From Coriaria nepalensis (Eukaryota > Streptophyta > Magnoliopsida > Cucurbitales > Coriariaceae): 64,000 nt of DNA. Below, piece after piece: positions 11,540 through 24,114 of this stretch. Each line of letters opens with the position of its first letter. Position 1 is the stretch's first letter. The notes beneath the pieces are model-generated. The model searched no databases, had not been told where the DNA came from, and saw only the letters and a program-made list of their open reading frames with translations. Location: the NCBI GenBank assembly GCA_027186245.1, contig CP114499.1:6019001-6083000 (forward strand). The letters run 5' to 3'. The position numbers were made by a program, and so were the translations under genes.

Positions 11540-13280
11540 GAGACTTTTCCAAAATCACTTTTTACTTTCCTATAGACCGAGCTCCTTCACAGACAGATAT
11601 TTACGCGCATACCGATATCTTTAATCTTTCCTTGACCATTTCAATTTCTTTCTTCTCAGCTGAGCTCGTGTTCATCCTTACTAGACCGATACCTTGTACC
11701 TTTCCCAAATGATTTCAATTTCTTCCTTCACAGATCGAGCTCGCAATCATCCTTTATAGACCGAGTTCTTAATCTTCCTTCCCAAACTGAAATCTTCTTC
11801 TTCCTTCCTAGATCGAGAATGGGGATTCCAAACCAAAAACTCGAACTGGAATTCTCGGTCTGAGATTTAAGACCGAGGCTCAATCTAGGATTCCAGACCG
11901 AGTGCTCGAATTGGGATTCCAGATCGAGATACTCGATTTGGAATTCTCGATCTGAGATTCTAGACCGTGAACTCAATTTGGAGTTCCCGATCTAGGATCT
12001 TATACCAGGAGCTCGATCTGAGTTCTCAGTCTAGGATGTCAGACAGGGAACACGATATGAGTTCTAGGTGTGGGATTTCAAAATGGGAATTCAGTTAGAG
12101 GGACTCAGTTTAGAATTCCCAAATGGTAATTTACCAATTTACTAGTTAGAGGACTCAGTCTTGCGTTGAAATCCAAATCGAGAACTTAGATCATGTTCCA
12201 ATTTACCAAGAACTCGTTCTTAATTTGAATTCCCATTCTAGAATCCCAAACTAAGTCTCTCTAATTGAATTCTCATTATGAAATCCCAAACCGAGACTTC
12301 ATATCATGTTCCCGGTTTGATACCCTATACTGTGAACTTAGATCAAGCACCCGGTCTGAGATCCCAGGTCAGGAACTCCAAATCGAGTTCACGATCTGGA
12401 ATCTCATACCAGACCGAGAATTCCAGATTGAGCACCTTTGTTTGGAAGCCCAGATTAAAAACTCGATCTGAAATCCTAGATCGAGCACCTCGGTCTGGAA
12501 TCCCATATCGATAACTAGGTCTAGAGTCTTAGATCGAGACTCGGTCTTGAATCCCAGACCGAGAATTCTAGTTCAAGTTTTTGGTCTGGAATCCCATATT
12601 AAGATTTTGGTTTGTAAATCCAGATCGATGACTTAGTCTGTAATCCCATATCGTGACCTCAGTCCGGTATTCCAAAACGTGCATTCCAGTATAGGTTCCT
12701 AGAGAAGTCAGATGGTGATCGATTAGGTCCCAAATAATGAACTTCTACTCATTAATAGATTCGCAACTATTACCTAACTAATTCCTATCAATTTCATTCC
12801 ATCCACAAGAATAAATCATGTTTGGGACTTTGTTAGAAATTTCATCAAACATCTACTAACAATCTTAATATTTTTAACCTCGCAACACATGTTTGGTCAT
12901 CAATATTCTATATTTATTCATCAACATCACAAACCAGACTTCAATATTCAGCCTCACCAACAACTTAATCCAAGAGATAAGTAAAATTACATACCTCCCC
13001 ATCGTAAGACGTTGCGTCCCTCATGGCGGAGGGATGCCTTGATCACGGACACTGACTTGAAAATAATTTTTTAAGGAAGAAAGGTTCTCGGTTTAGGAAG
13101 GAAGAAGAAGATTCCGATCTAGGAAAGATAAAATGTATCGGTCTGGGAAGGATGAATGCAAGCTCAGTTTGAGAATGAAGAAATTGAAATAGTCTAGGAA
13201 ATGTTAAAAATATCGATCTGCGTGTAAATCTCAGTCTGTGAAAGAATTTGGTTTATAGGAATCAATTAATGAAAAGTTTA
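11540..13280. mobile_element. Foldback-type element with ~200-bp inverted arms and a palindromic minisatellite core
   Basis: The outer arms at about 11540-11820 and 13060-13280 are inverted copies of each other, judged by eye at about three quarters identity. The left arm has TTCACAGACAGATATTTACG; the reverse complement of the right arm has TTTCACAGACTGAGATTTAC. Both continue through matching CATTTCAATTTCTT and AGACCGATAC blocks. Between the arms lies a tandem array (about 11800-12690) and a unique spacer (about 12700-13060). There is no coding capacity, so a non-autonomous foldback transposon is the best fit. Exact ends and target-site duplication are uncertain. Confidence 0.7.
11800..12690. 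repeat. Degenerate ~27-bp tandem array whose units are short palindromes
   Basis: The units follow a loose pattern AGAYCGAG, two to three bases, CTCGRTYTGG, then ATTCC or AATCCC. The first half of each unit (AGACCGAG) is the reverse complement of the second (CTCGGTCT), so each unit can form a small hairpin. Clear units occur near 11895-11960 and 12470-12640. Copies are strongly diverged; some thirty would fit in this length. Confidence 0.7.
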
Positions 13281-13669
13281 AATATATAAAATTTTCTATT
13301 CTTAATTATTTCTCATATGTTTTTTTAATACTTCAAATATTTTAAATTAAGAAGCTATAATTGTTTAAATGATATGCCCAATTCAAAGTACTAGTAACAA
13401 AAATATAAATAAATAAAAAATTAGAAGATTTAAAAAATTTAATATTTACATTTATTTATTAAAAGTAATATTTAATAAAATGAAATTAAGCATTAGATTC
13501 TCAGCATGGTAGAATCAAAACTTGATCTCACGCATCAAATTTAAAGCACGTTAAGAAAAGAAAACATCCATTCACTATATATACCTCCAGAACCTATCTT
13601 CCCTTCTTGAATATCCCAAGGAGCAGGAAAGAACAAGAGGGCCAGGGGCCAAGAAAAAGTTACAAAAAT
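13281..13669. other. AT-rich spacer before the E2 pseudogene
   Basis: This stretch is very AT-rich up to about 13560. The bases after that could be the former 5' flank of the E2-like pseudogene. No gene was seen. Confidence 0.5.
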
Positions 13670-14167
13670 ATGTTTTCATTTGGGAGCAAAAAAAACACCG
13701 CCACCTCCACTTCCAGGACCCATCCAGCTCCGACTCCAGTTTCCGCTCCAAGAGAGATCGAAAACTTCCGGAACGATCTGCCGCCAAACTGCAGTGCCGG
13801 AGTGTTAAGCGACACAGACATCCCGAAATGGGAAGGAACAATCCTAGGCGCAGAAGTAAGCCCATATGAAGCAGGCATATTCGTAGTATCCAATGACAAT
13901 CCTCCTCAGTACTCAATGAAACCTCCTCAAGTTCGGTTCAAGACCAGGATCTACCATCCAAACATAGATAGCAATGGCCATATCTGCTTTGACATTCTTC
14001 AGGATAAATGAAACGCTGGGATCACTCTTGCTGCCCTTCTGCTCTCCATTTGATCGTTGTTGACTAACCCGAACTGGGACTGCCCACTTGACCCCAATAT
14101 CGTCAAGAACAGGTCTGATCAGGAGACGATTGCAAGGGAGTGGACTCTTGACCATGCTACTTGTTAG
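13670..14167 (+). pseudogene. Ubiquitin-conjugating enzyme E2 pseudogene with two in-frame TGA codons
   Basis: One frame from the ATG at 13670 to TAG at 14165-14167 encodes a recognisable E2 (UBC) fold without introns. A Ser/Thr/Pro-rich N-terminal tail is followed by the UBC core, including GVLSDTDIPKWEGTILGAEV and the active-site block HPNIDSNGHICFDILQ with its catalytic Cys. The frame is broken by TGA at 14009-14011, where E2s usually have Trp, and by TGA at 14051-14053, where Cys-Ser-Leu-Leu is usual. After each stop the same frame continues with E2-like sequence (AGITLAALLLSI, then SLLTNPNWDCPLDP). No indels are visible. The missing introns suggest an old retrocopy, but no poly-A tail or duplication was identified. 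Only the first 113 codons could be translated, which would lack the E2 C-terminal helices. Confidence 0.85.
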
Positions 14168-14690
14168 TTGTTGATCATTTGACAAAGAAAATGGCCAACG
14201 CATTTTTATTTGTTAAGTTTTTTATGCAATGAATAATTATTATGCAAAATAAAGTTTGGACTTTTTTTTCTTAATTGCTTCCACTTTTAAACAAAATTTA
14301 AAAGGAAAATTCAAGATCCCAGCTTTGTAGAGGTGAAAATTTTAAGAATTTGACTTCCTGTATAAAAAAAATGTGTTCACGCGCGGGGGAAAAAAATCTG
14401 TTGACTTTTGGTCTGGGTCGGTTGACTAAAATAAGGAATCAATCAATCATCATATCTGCTCCACTTGGATATGGTTACTTTACAGTTTACACCTCCTGAA
14501 CAGGAAAGAAGGAAAGAAGAAAATAAATAAATAAATAAAGAAAATAATAATGATAATACAGAAGCTGTCTCCTTTTCCTTAGTGCTTTCAATTCAGAGCT
14601 GCTTTCATCTTTCTCTTCACTCGGTTTCGAGTCAGGGAAGAATTTGAGGGGGGAAAAAAGGGATTGATTTTGCAGCTTATTACAGTGATT
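14168..14690. other. Spacer and 5' UTR of the ankyrin gene
   Basis: This is AT-rich spacer. The part from about 14570 to 14690, rich in pyrimidine tracts, is likely the 5' UTR of the ankyrin gene. No separate gene was seen. Confidence 0.5.
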
Positions 14691-16973
14691 ATGGACTCCA
14701 AGTCTCTGCGGTTCATAACCCACCAATCATTCTTCTCCGCCGTCCGATCTGGCGACCTTGAGGGCATCAAGGAGGTTCTGGACAAGGTGAAAGGGGATGA
14801 GCCGTCAGATGGGTTTGCAGTCAATGATCTGATGGTGATGCGGAATGATGCGGGGGAGACAGCTCTGTATGTGGCAGCAGAGCGTAATCTGCAGGAAGTT
14901 TTCAGCTACTTGATGAAGTTCTGTGATGTAAATGTCCCTAAGATCAGGTCTAAATCTGATTTAGACCCACTTCATGTTGCTGCTAAGAGTGGTCATCTGG
15001 GTATTTTCTCTATACCCATCAACCTCTCTTCCCCCCCCCCCCCCCCTCCAATTTTCCCTAGATGGGTTTCTAAATTAGATTTGATTATCCATTTGAGTGA
15101 TTGAGGCTATATCAATTTCTGGGTTAGCAGCTGATTATTTTTGTTTGGTGTTCCTCTTTAATTAGAATTGGAATGTTTTTTTGTAATCCGCTTAAATTTT
15201 TTAATCTTTTCGAATTAATGGCGTAGATAGCACAAAAATCCTAGGTGTATGTGATGGTTCAGCTTTGGAAACTCCAGTTTAGGTCTAAAATCTTGTTTAC
15301 TTTAAATGCCGATTCAAATCTAAAATCTAATTAGCCTAAACTCCGTTTAGCCTAATTCTATAGCTTGCTTGATGTGTTTCAGATTATTTGCTATTTTTCT
15401 CTATGAACATGAAATTGAGATTCTCGCTACCTTGTTGTTCAGGTATAGTCACAGAAATTCTCGGGACATGGCCAGAGCTTTGTAAGATATGCAACTCCTC
15501 AAACACAAGCCCTCTGTATTCAGCTGCTGCTCGAGACCATTTGGATGTAGTGAATGCTATCCTAGACGTTGATATTGAATCAGTAAGGATAATAAGGAAA
15601 AACGGGAAGACCGCATTGCACTTTGCTGCTAGGTATGGCCACCTTCGCATTGTAAAAGCCCTTATAGATAGAGACCCTGGTATAATCTGCATTAAGGACA
15701 AGAAGGGTCAAACTGCCCTCCACATGGCCGGAAAAGGTCAGAGTCCACTAGTAATAGAGGAGATATTGCTTGGAGATGCGTCTGTACTAAACGAGAGAGA
15801 CAAGAAGGGTAACACTGCTTTGCATATAGCTACTAGAAAATGCCGGGCAGAGGTAACTGAAAATTTCTTTCAATTTTTCTTTTTTCTATAGTTTTCGAAA
15901 TAGTATCTCGAAAAATTCTTGTGAAGTACTTATGCTGTAACCAATCAGAATACCCACCTCATAATTGCTCTGCTGAGTTGGAAAATGGTTTTTTTTTTTT
16001 TCATTTACAATGGATATTTTAATTGGCAGCAGTGTAAGATTACTTTCCTCTAGTATCTCATAGTAGTAACATCTCTTCTTTCTTTCAGATAGTAAACCTC
16101 TTACTTCACTACACATCTCTTGAGGTCAACGCGATTAACAATCAGCAAGAAACTGCAATGGACTTAGCAGACAAACTCCCATATGGAGAATCATCATTTG
16201 AAATCAAAGAAACCTTGGCAGAAGCCGGAGCCAAGCATGCTAGACATGTGGGCCGACTGGACGAAGCAATGGAGCTTAAGAGAACAGTGAGCGATATAAA
16301 GCATGAAGTGCGTTCCCAACTCAAGCAAAATGAAAAAACTCGCCGTAGAGTTTCTGGAATTGTCAAAGAACTAAAGAAGCTCCATAGAGAAGCTGTCCAA
16401 AACACAACCAATTCTGTCACAGTGGTTGCTGTTCTCTTCGCCTCTGTAGCTTTCTTGGCCATTTTCAATTTGCCGGGTCAATACTTGCAATCTGGGCCAA
16501 AAGCTGGAAAGGCAAACATAGCAAACAGTTTGGGTTTTCAAGCTTTTTTCATTCTAAACGCTATGTCTCTCTTCATATCTCTTGCAGTTGTGGTAGTTCA
16601 GATCACTTTGGTTGCTTGGGACACGAGTGCTCAAAAACAGGTTGTTTCAGTTGTCAATAAGTTAATGTGGGTTGCATGTTCTTGCACGGCAGGGGCATTT
16701 TTGTCAATAGCATTTGTGATCGTGGGAGCGAAAAGCCCGAAAAGTTCTTGGATGGCTATTGCTATAACTCTTGTGGGTGTCCCGATTCTTGTGGCGACTC
16801 TTGCTAGCATGAGCTACTTTGTTTTCAGACAGCATTTTGGGATTTTCCGGTCCGATTCTCAGAGACGGATTAAGAGGGCAAGTGGAAGTAAGTCTTTCTC
16901 GTGGTCTTACTCGGCTAATATCTCGGATGTCGATGATTATAACTCCGATCTCGAGAAGATCTACGCACTGTAA
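14691..16973 (+). CDS. Ankyrin repeat protein with PGG membrane domain (At2g01680-like)
   Basis: Three exons (14691-15000, 15443-15852, 16089-16973) join to 534 residues. The N-terminal half has about seven ankyrin repeats, for example GETALYVAAERNLQEV, KTALHFAARYGHLRIVKALI and GNTALHIATRKCRAEIVNLL. A basic coiled segment follows (SDIKHEVRSQLKQNEKTRRR). The PGG domain comes next with NTTNSVTVVAVLFASVAFLA and the FNLPGQY motif. Four hydrophobic spans close the protein before a Ser-rich tail ending DLEKIYAL. Relatives of this ACD6/ITN1 class are plasma-membrane proteins in stress and immune signalling. ATG 14691 (MDSKSLRFITHQ) matches the family start better than the upstream ATG at 14664. Intron 1 carries a 14-base C run near 15033. 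Confidence 0.95.
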
Positions 16974-18259
16974 GATATGAAATAAAACTACGTAGTTTTT
17001 TGCTCTATGTTGTGATTAGATGCGGAATATCAATGTAGATCTTATGTAAATTGAAGCCTGTTTGTTATATATTATTATTACTATGAGTTAATAAGTGATG
17101 TACTTGGCTTTTCTTACCGGCGTATATTTTTCGCTTTAAAATATGATAAAATTATTCAGCGACCTGTGTTTGTAGATGAATTTATTTTGATAGTATATAT
17201 TAATTTTAAATTATGAATAAATTATCATTTATATTTTTAATTATAATTTTTTAAGAAATCAAATTGTTTCTTTCACGGAGATAGTAGGAAATCGTGTGGT
17301 TGTTATTATTTAGGAAAAATAAAAAAAGTATGGGGATAAATAAATGAAATTAATTTAGATAAATTAAAGAAGTTATTCTAAAATAAAAAATTCACTAAAA
17401 TTTTATTTTTTTAGTTTTATGGATCGAATCGGATCAGATCAGACTAATTATTTCAAATTGATTCGTTAAAAAAATTGAGAGTTCCTTATAATTTTGATTT
17501 GAATTTTGTTTATAAATTTTTTTGATGTTCATCATAATTTAAATTTATTTTTTAAGTATTTATTATTATTTTAAGATTTAATTATAATCATATAAAGTTT
17601 TAAAATTAATCATAATTTTCCCAAACAAAAATAAGGACCTCATTCTAGTTTTAATATAAAAAAATTGAAACGGATCGAATCTATAAAAAATTTATCATAA
17701 TTTTAAAATATTTAAGAGAATCAATCCTAATTTAATCATATATTATCACATTATATATCATAATAATCTTATATGTAGTGGAGATAGAATCACCATAAAT
17801 ATAATTTACTCAAAAAATTATCTTAAAAAAATAATAATAATAAAGAACAAAAAAATAGTTCAAAGTAAAGTTCATACATCTTTAAAACTGGGCGTTTTGT
17901 ACATAAGATCAGTTAGCTTCTCCAAATTTGAGACCCAACAGATGAAAAGAGGAAACAGATAATATGAACCCTTTTTCAATAAAATTTCTCCCTTCTTCAC
18001 CTTCCCCACATGGTTTTCAATTGAAAAAATAACAGAACCATACGGGCATATTCTATCCCTTTTACAAAGTCGAAAGAATAATAGCTCGGGAAAACCCGAG
18101 CTCATTTTCGATGAAAAGAAACCCTATTTTCTTCATCGTCCCAACTTCTGCTAAGTCTTGTAACAAAGACTAAGATATACAATTTTACAAATCATTCCAT
18201 ATTGGCTGAGGCAAGTTTAAAATTAGCCTCAACTATGGGCGCAAATAAGTCTCTAATTA
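16974..18259. other. AT-rich intergenic region
   Basis: The first ~150 bases are the ankyrin gene 3' UTR. The last ~380 bases are probably the VAC14 3' UTR, since that gene ends from the right. Between them is very AT-rich DNA with a GGATCGAATCGGATCAGATC tract near 17421, similar to one near 40750. No coding potential was recognised. Confidence 0.5.
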
Positions 18260-21200
18260 TCATAGCTGTAATTGCCCAGGGCCTCTCCTTGATGATCTAG
18301 AAGGAGGAATACTTACATCTGAAGCAGAACTTTGCGATCTTTCCACCTCCTACATGGATACAGATCAATGATAAGATTCTTTTGCTTAAGCTAAAAATTG
18401 TTAAAAAAGGGGGGAAAAGGCGATGATGGAAACTTTAGATAAACCTTGGACTGTGATAACATGCTATTGTTCTGTAACTGTGCCTGCTCTTTTGCATGTA
18501 GACGATGCCGGCGCTGCATTTCATCAAACTGTTGTAATCTAGCAGCAAAGTCGATTCTGTTGTGTGAATTTTCACCATCCGGGTTTATATTCCCATCTTC
18601 CTTTGTATTCAACCTGGAGGGAAGAGAGTGTTGAATCTGATATGGGTTGTTCACTGAAGATGAACCCTTGAACTGCTCACTACTGAAGGAGTAAGTAGGC
18701 ACAGTTTTCAAACGGGTTCGTAGAATCTTGAAGGCGGCACTTTGCTGCATTTTCCATTAGTCAAGTTACTTGGAGCTCAAAATCAAGAAGTCACAGAGAT
18801 CATAAGTAGAAAACTTGACAAACAATGATCATTATAATTTAAGAAAGTTTATGCCTTACTACAACGAAAGTAATACTAAGACTCATTACTATAGTACCTG
18901 GGGAAGTAACATAAGAAGACCATTCAATGCTTTTAGCAACCATGTATATCTTCCGGGCTCGAGTAGCTGGAAGAAGCAGAATATGACTCAAGCACTCATT
19001 TCATCTCCCATTTTGAGAGTATAAATGAACATATTAAAATATCAAACTGTGATTGTGAAAGAAGTCTTATGAAGCAAAGGCTCAACATTTTCTGTGGTTA
19101 CACACCTGTAATCTAAGATAAGCAAAGGTTGGAGTTTCAAGCAAGCGAATCAGTTTGTCTAGCTGAACCAAAAACTTAACGTGGATATCTTCTTCTACCA
19201 GAGACTGAATCACAGTACTTGCATGCTGGTATGTCTGCCACACAAAGTAATTAGCAGGAAAATGCAAGAAAATCATAATGATTCACCAATAAGAGAGCTT
19301 TTGAAAATGAAATATTGACCGTCATAAAAATTTAACACCCACCTGTGCTAATAAGCAAAGACTTATGATTGCCATTGGTGAATGGCACCATGAAGCATAC
19401 AAAGAATTATACAGGTCCTTCCCAGCCTCATTCACCAATGACTGTTTTAGAAGATCTCGGAGCTCAGATAATTCAGAGGAAGTCAACAAAATTAAATTCA
19501 GCGCCTGTAAAAAAAAGGAACAGAAACTGAATATGAATCAACCATGGCAGCTGACAGGGAAAAAAAAATTAATGACAAGAATTTTTTAGATGGATTGACA
19601 TTCAGAAATGGAAAAGAAACTTGTCAAGTGAGTTTTCCTGAGTGCCCAAGTTATTTCATGTAAACTTTAGATCCCACAGCTTATGGGATCGTATCATTCT
19701 ATCATTTTTGTTTGTCCCAAATATGGCAGCTTTGTAGAAGTTCTTATTTAAAAGACAACCTGAACCATGATGGAGGCAAAATCCAGGTCAGATTCCTTTT
19801 CTAAGATCATAGAAAGTTCCCTGTAGACCCTTTCAGCATCTAAGAGTACACAAAGTCGGCGGATTATCAGAGCACCACGCCTACAGAAATGTAAAACAAC
19901 AGGATTTTGTTAACCATAGAAATGATGGTACAAGTCAGAAAGACAGCTATAATGAAATTAGGGAATTAAAAAGAATCCTACTTCTCCAAAAGAGAATTAT
20001 CCACCCGAAAATTATGCACTAGGAAAACAACAAGGTGGCGGAAATGTAGCTGGTCTTTAGCTATGCAAGCATGAACATCAAGGACAAGAAGCACAACCTG
20101 GTATGAAATCCAGAACATCATAATAGATAAATTGAAAGGGAAAATATTACTAAATAAACAAGAGGGGACAAAAAAATTATAGATATAAATACACAAGGGT
20201 GGCGAATTACCTCATCTGAAGGATCAGAAAGGGCTTTAAGCAGAGTATCAAATATGTCATTCAAAAAAGTCAAGACCTGGTAAAGATACAGAACAAAAAT
20301 TCAATAAATATTAGAATAAGCCTAAGAAATGTAACAAGAATCGCTAAGACAAGTGACAAATATATTGAGATGCAGACATGATTAACACTTTTACATCCAG
20401 ATGGCTAACAATAAGAGTATTCATGTGATGTACATTGCAAAAGGTGGAGAAGTAGAAAATTGGCATGGATTTCAAGCTAAATGGCATTAAAATATTGGTC
20501 ATCAACTTCAAGGACATCTACACTCCTTGCTTTTTTACCACGTGATTGCAAAAGCGGAAACTTATCAAGCATAAACATGAGTAATTAATTGACAATAGAG
20601 TAATTACCTCAGACCGATGCCTGTTTAAAAGCGTTGATATCCAATGCAATGCTTCAATTCGAGTAGCCTCATATTCACTAGATAGTTGACTGACCAATAA
20701 AAAATATCAATCAAACACCACAATATACTGAAACGCTATTTGGATAATTTCCATAGTGTAACTGTACAGAGTAGACCGTTTAATAATAAACAACATAACT
20801 ATTGGGAACTCATGCAATACACCAAAAATGCAGAGGCCTTAAGAAACAAACCTCCTTGCAATAGAGAGAATTGCTCCAACATCAAACCCTTCTGATGGAA
20901 TAGCCTTGATATTGCGCAGTTCCTCATTGGTTTCTCGAGCAACCTTTTGACCAAAAAGGATGAAAAAACATGAGAAAAGGAGAGAGAGCGAGAGAGAGAG
21001 GAGAGAAAAAGTACACATACCACTCTAATTTTGTCTTCCTTATCAGATATGCAGGGTAAAATTGCTCCGAGAATATCAGCATAATACGGTACTAGCTGGT
21101 CGCCACCAAGTTTTACAAACTCGTTAATCTGCAATGAAAGCCATTACAACTATGATCAAGATAGATAGAGAGAGAGAGAGAGGGATGAAAACATAACTCA

Positions 21201-23381
21201 AAACTCAACTAGGAACCAGAATAATAAACCAGGGAAGAATCAAAGAATACAGTATAACGATGCTAGAAATAGACTGTAATTCAAGACTTCAAGTTACCCA
21301 TGTGATAGCTGTTAAACAAGTAAATTCATCTGGGGAAGATGCCCTCTGCACCAAAATCTCAGCCATGCGACCATAATCTACAGACTTCAAGAGTAGCACT
21401 GCTCGAGTCAGAAAATCATAAATGAACAAAACTTTTTGCTTGTGTAACAAAATCAACTCCCCCCCTTTCTCTTTTTTCCTCTTCAAGGACATTTTAAAAG
21501 GAAACTTTTAGTTTCTAGAAAATTGAAAAACTCAATATAAGAAATCTTACTGGTGAGTTCTTGATCTCTTGGAGAAACTCCGAAAGTGCGGAATCAGCTT
21601 GTTGCCGTATTTCATGGCTAGAATCACTCAACATATTAAACAATCCTGGAAATATCAATGTGTGTAAGTTCACACATTTAATAAGAGAACATAAAAGGAA
21701 AATTTATTAGGTTTTTGCTTGTCATCTCATATTCATTCAGCAGGGAAGGGGAAAACCAGTTTTATCCTTTCAATACAAATTTTACCATCAAGAAAATCAG
21801 GAAGAAAACCCAGCATATCAATATCTGGCACGCTATCCAGTACAGTGATCCATCCCACCAAAAATTGACGAACATAGGGATTTAGGACGTTCATTCGCTC
21901 CCTTAACAATGGTATAAATTCTTCAATGCTGCATCAATGACCACCACGAATAAATGAATTACTAAAAGTATACAACAGAATCTAGCTTCAAAAACCTTCT
22001 AATATTTATCCTTCCAATCAAAAAGTAACAAAAAAAAAAGGTTGAACAGATGATACACCTGAATTGATCACTTTCAGTGACAATGTCCTGTTTCATTAAA
22101 TTATCAAACGATAATTAATATAGTGAGAGGAAATTCCATTCAATTAGCTAGTATTAGAGTTGAACAAAATATATTTTTCCATTTTCAGTTACAAGATGAG
22201 AATGTTGTTCCACAATAACTGCTTACCTTTACAAGTCGGTCTAAGAGATGAGCAGCACTTTGTACATTGGCATCAGAGTCAGCTGAAAGCTTGCATAATG
22301 CATCAAATATCTGATTAAAGAATATAATAAAATCCCCTCTAACAACCTGCGGATCACAAACATATACCTTGAGCTCGAATAAATCCATAGCAAGAAAGAA
22401 CCCCAAATACAAGCAGCCAATCCCCTCACCTTTGCAATGTTATATAGAGCTTCACATGCATAATAACGAACCCTGCTATCTTGGTCAGAAAAAGAATTAA
22501 GCACAGGTGGCACAATTTGCTGACAGACATAAGAGGAGACAAAAAGAGTATTAAGATCAGACGTCACTCATCCCGCTTCTAATACATCCATAAATAGCAG
22601 TTCAGTATATTAGAGTAATTTAAAGCTACATATGGGATTATGTGTTCGTCTTTATCCACCGAGCTCTATCATTTAGTTTCAACTGGGTAGTCTATCTATG
22701 ATTCTTCAAAGAGATTGCCTTAGAAAAAATTTACGGACACATGTAGGTACTAAGACTTAAATCTTCTACCCAGAAACCGTCCTTATATGAGGAACTCACC
22801 TCAAGATGTTGAGCCGCTTCATTGGTCAACGCAACAGTGGCAGCAGCTAACCCTATTAGTCCTCCCTACAGCAAGTGGAACAAATTTAGAAGATGAAATG
22901 GAAACACTGGAAACTGAAATCCAAACCTGTAAAATAAAACCAAAAAGAGGGATTTCCAAATTTGATGGAGCTACTGGATTATCGAATATCAGTTCTTCCA
23001 TACATACTACACAATTGTACGCATTCTTGCTCCCTTCATCCTCATCATACCTTCCTATGATTCGCTTGTGGCGACACAGTGAATTCATTCGCCAGCAAAT
23101 TGATAACAGCAGCAATCTTATCGTGATCTCCAGCCGCCACGAGCTGCTTCACAATTCCTTCAACCTATACATACAACACACATTCGCTTAGTTACATGAG
23201 CACAGATTTCTCATAATTGATCGAAGATCCAAGCACAGCCAACCAAAAACCCTAGAAACCGAAACTGACGAAAGCTAATAGAATCAGAGACCTCAAGAGC
23301 GGCATTTTTACGCTTCTCATAGAGCTTGTCGGAGAGGTTACGCAGTACAGACGCCGGAATCACAGAGAGCGCGTCGGCCAT
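18260..23381 (-). CDS. VAC14: VAC14 homolog, scaffold of the PIKfyve/FAB1 complex
   Basis: Twenty exons join in frame to 722 residues: 23381-23292, 23164-23051, 22865-22800, 22519-22430, 22346-22227, 22087-22059, 21928-21786, 21645-21551, 21384-21298, 21128-21021, 20943-20852, 20689-20608, 20276-20211, 20097-19982, 19880-19760, 19504-19343, 19234-19106, 18966-18898, 18744-18445 and 18349-18260. VAC14 is a HEAT/ARM-repeat scaffold that holds FAB1/PIKfyve kinase and its phosphatase on endosomal and vacuolar membranes to make PI(3,5)P2. Landmark blocks include [59 protein letters not shown] and [20 protein letters not shown]. The Ser/Arg-rich tail ends RRGPGQLQL, as in Arabidopsis. The protein looks intact. 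Confidence 0.95.
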
Positions 23382-24114
23382 ATTAGGCCTCCTCCGAGAA
23401 TTCGAATTGCCACTTCCACTGAACGGAAAACTAGAAGTTGGAACAGAATCAAATTCGTTTTCGGATCTTCTCCTGCTCGAATCGGAACATCACTTCTCAA
23501 TCATAGAAAACTGGATTTGGAATCGGAAATGAACCTCGCGAAAGGGCAAAGACTCAGATCTACGAAATCTTGGAAGAGTTTTCCTTTCTCATCTTTAATT
23601 ATAGTTTTTTCTTCATCTGTTCTTCAAGAAAGTCAGTGATGCCGTCTCCTTCTGTCACTATTTGTGCTTTTCGATTGATCCGTGCTGAAAAGCCAGAACC
23701 GCGGCTGCAATGCTAAAACGACCCGAATTTAGTAAAGTTTTTTATTTATTTCTTATTATATTATATCCTTTATAATTAAAGCTAGCTTATCCAATTAATT
23801 TACTGATGCAGTCCTCATACTTTATCTCATTTATCATTCTCCACACTATGTTGTTCTTAATTTTCAATTTAGTCCTGGATGGTTAATATGTTTTTTTTTT
23901 TTGGCCAAAGGGATGGTTAATACGTTACATTTCATTTCACAGGATGATCTATAGAGCAAACACAACAGGTATTGGAAATTTTGAACTGTAGGCTTTCTCT
24001 ACCTGAAGAAAACTTGCATCTAGCTCCCGCCAACATTTGATACAACACTAAACATGAGAATTGAGATGTGTGTGTGTGTGGGGTGGGTGGGTGGAAATCA
24101 AATCAAAATTGATC
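23382..24114. other. VAC14 promoter and spacer
   Basis: The right-hand flank of VAC14 should hold its 5' UTR and promoter; pyrimidine-rich runs lie near 23580-23650. Short poly-T and GT runs lie near 23888 and 24069-24085. No gene was seen. Confidence 0.5.

Noticed and set aside
11728..12514. Open frames in the palindromic array (both strands)
   Set aside because: Their residues simply follow the ~27-bp repeat; no domain and strong degeneracy.
15020..15060. Poly-C run as an assembly defect
   Set aside because: It is inside an intron and does not affect the reading frame; cannot be judged without reads.
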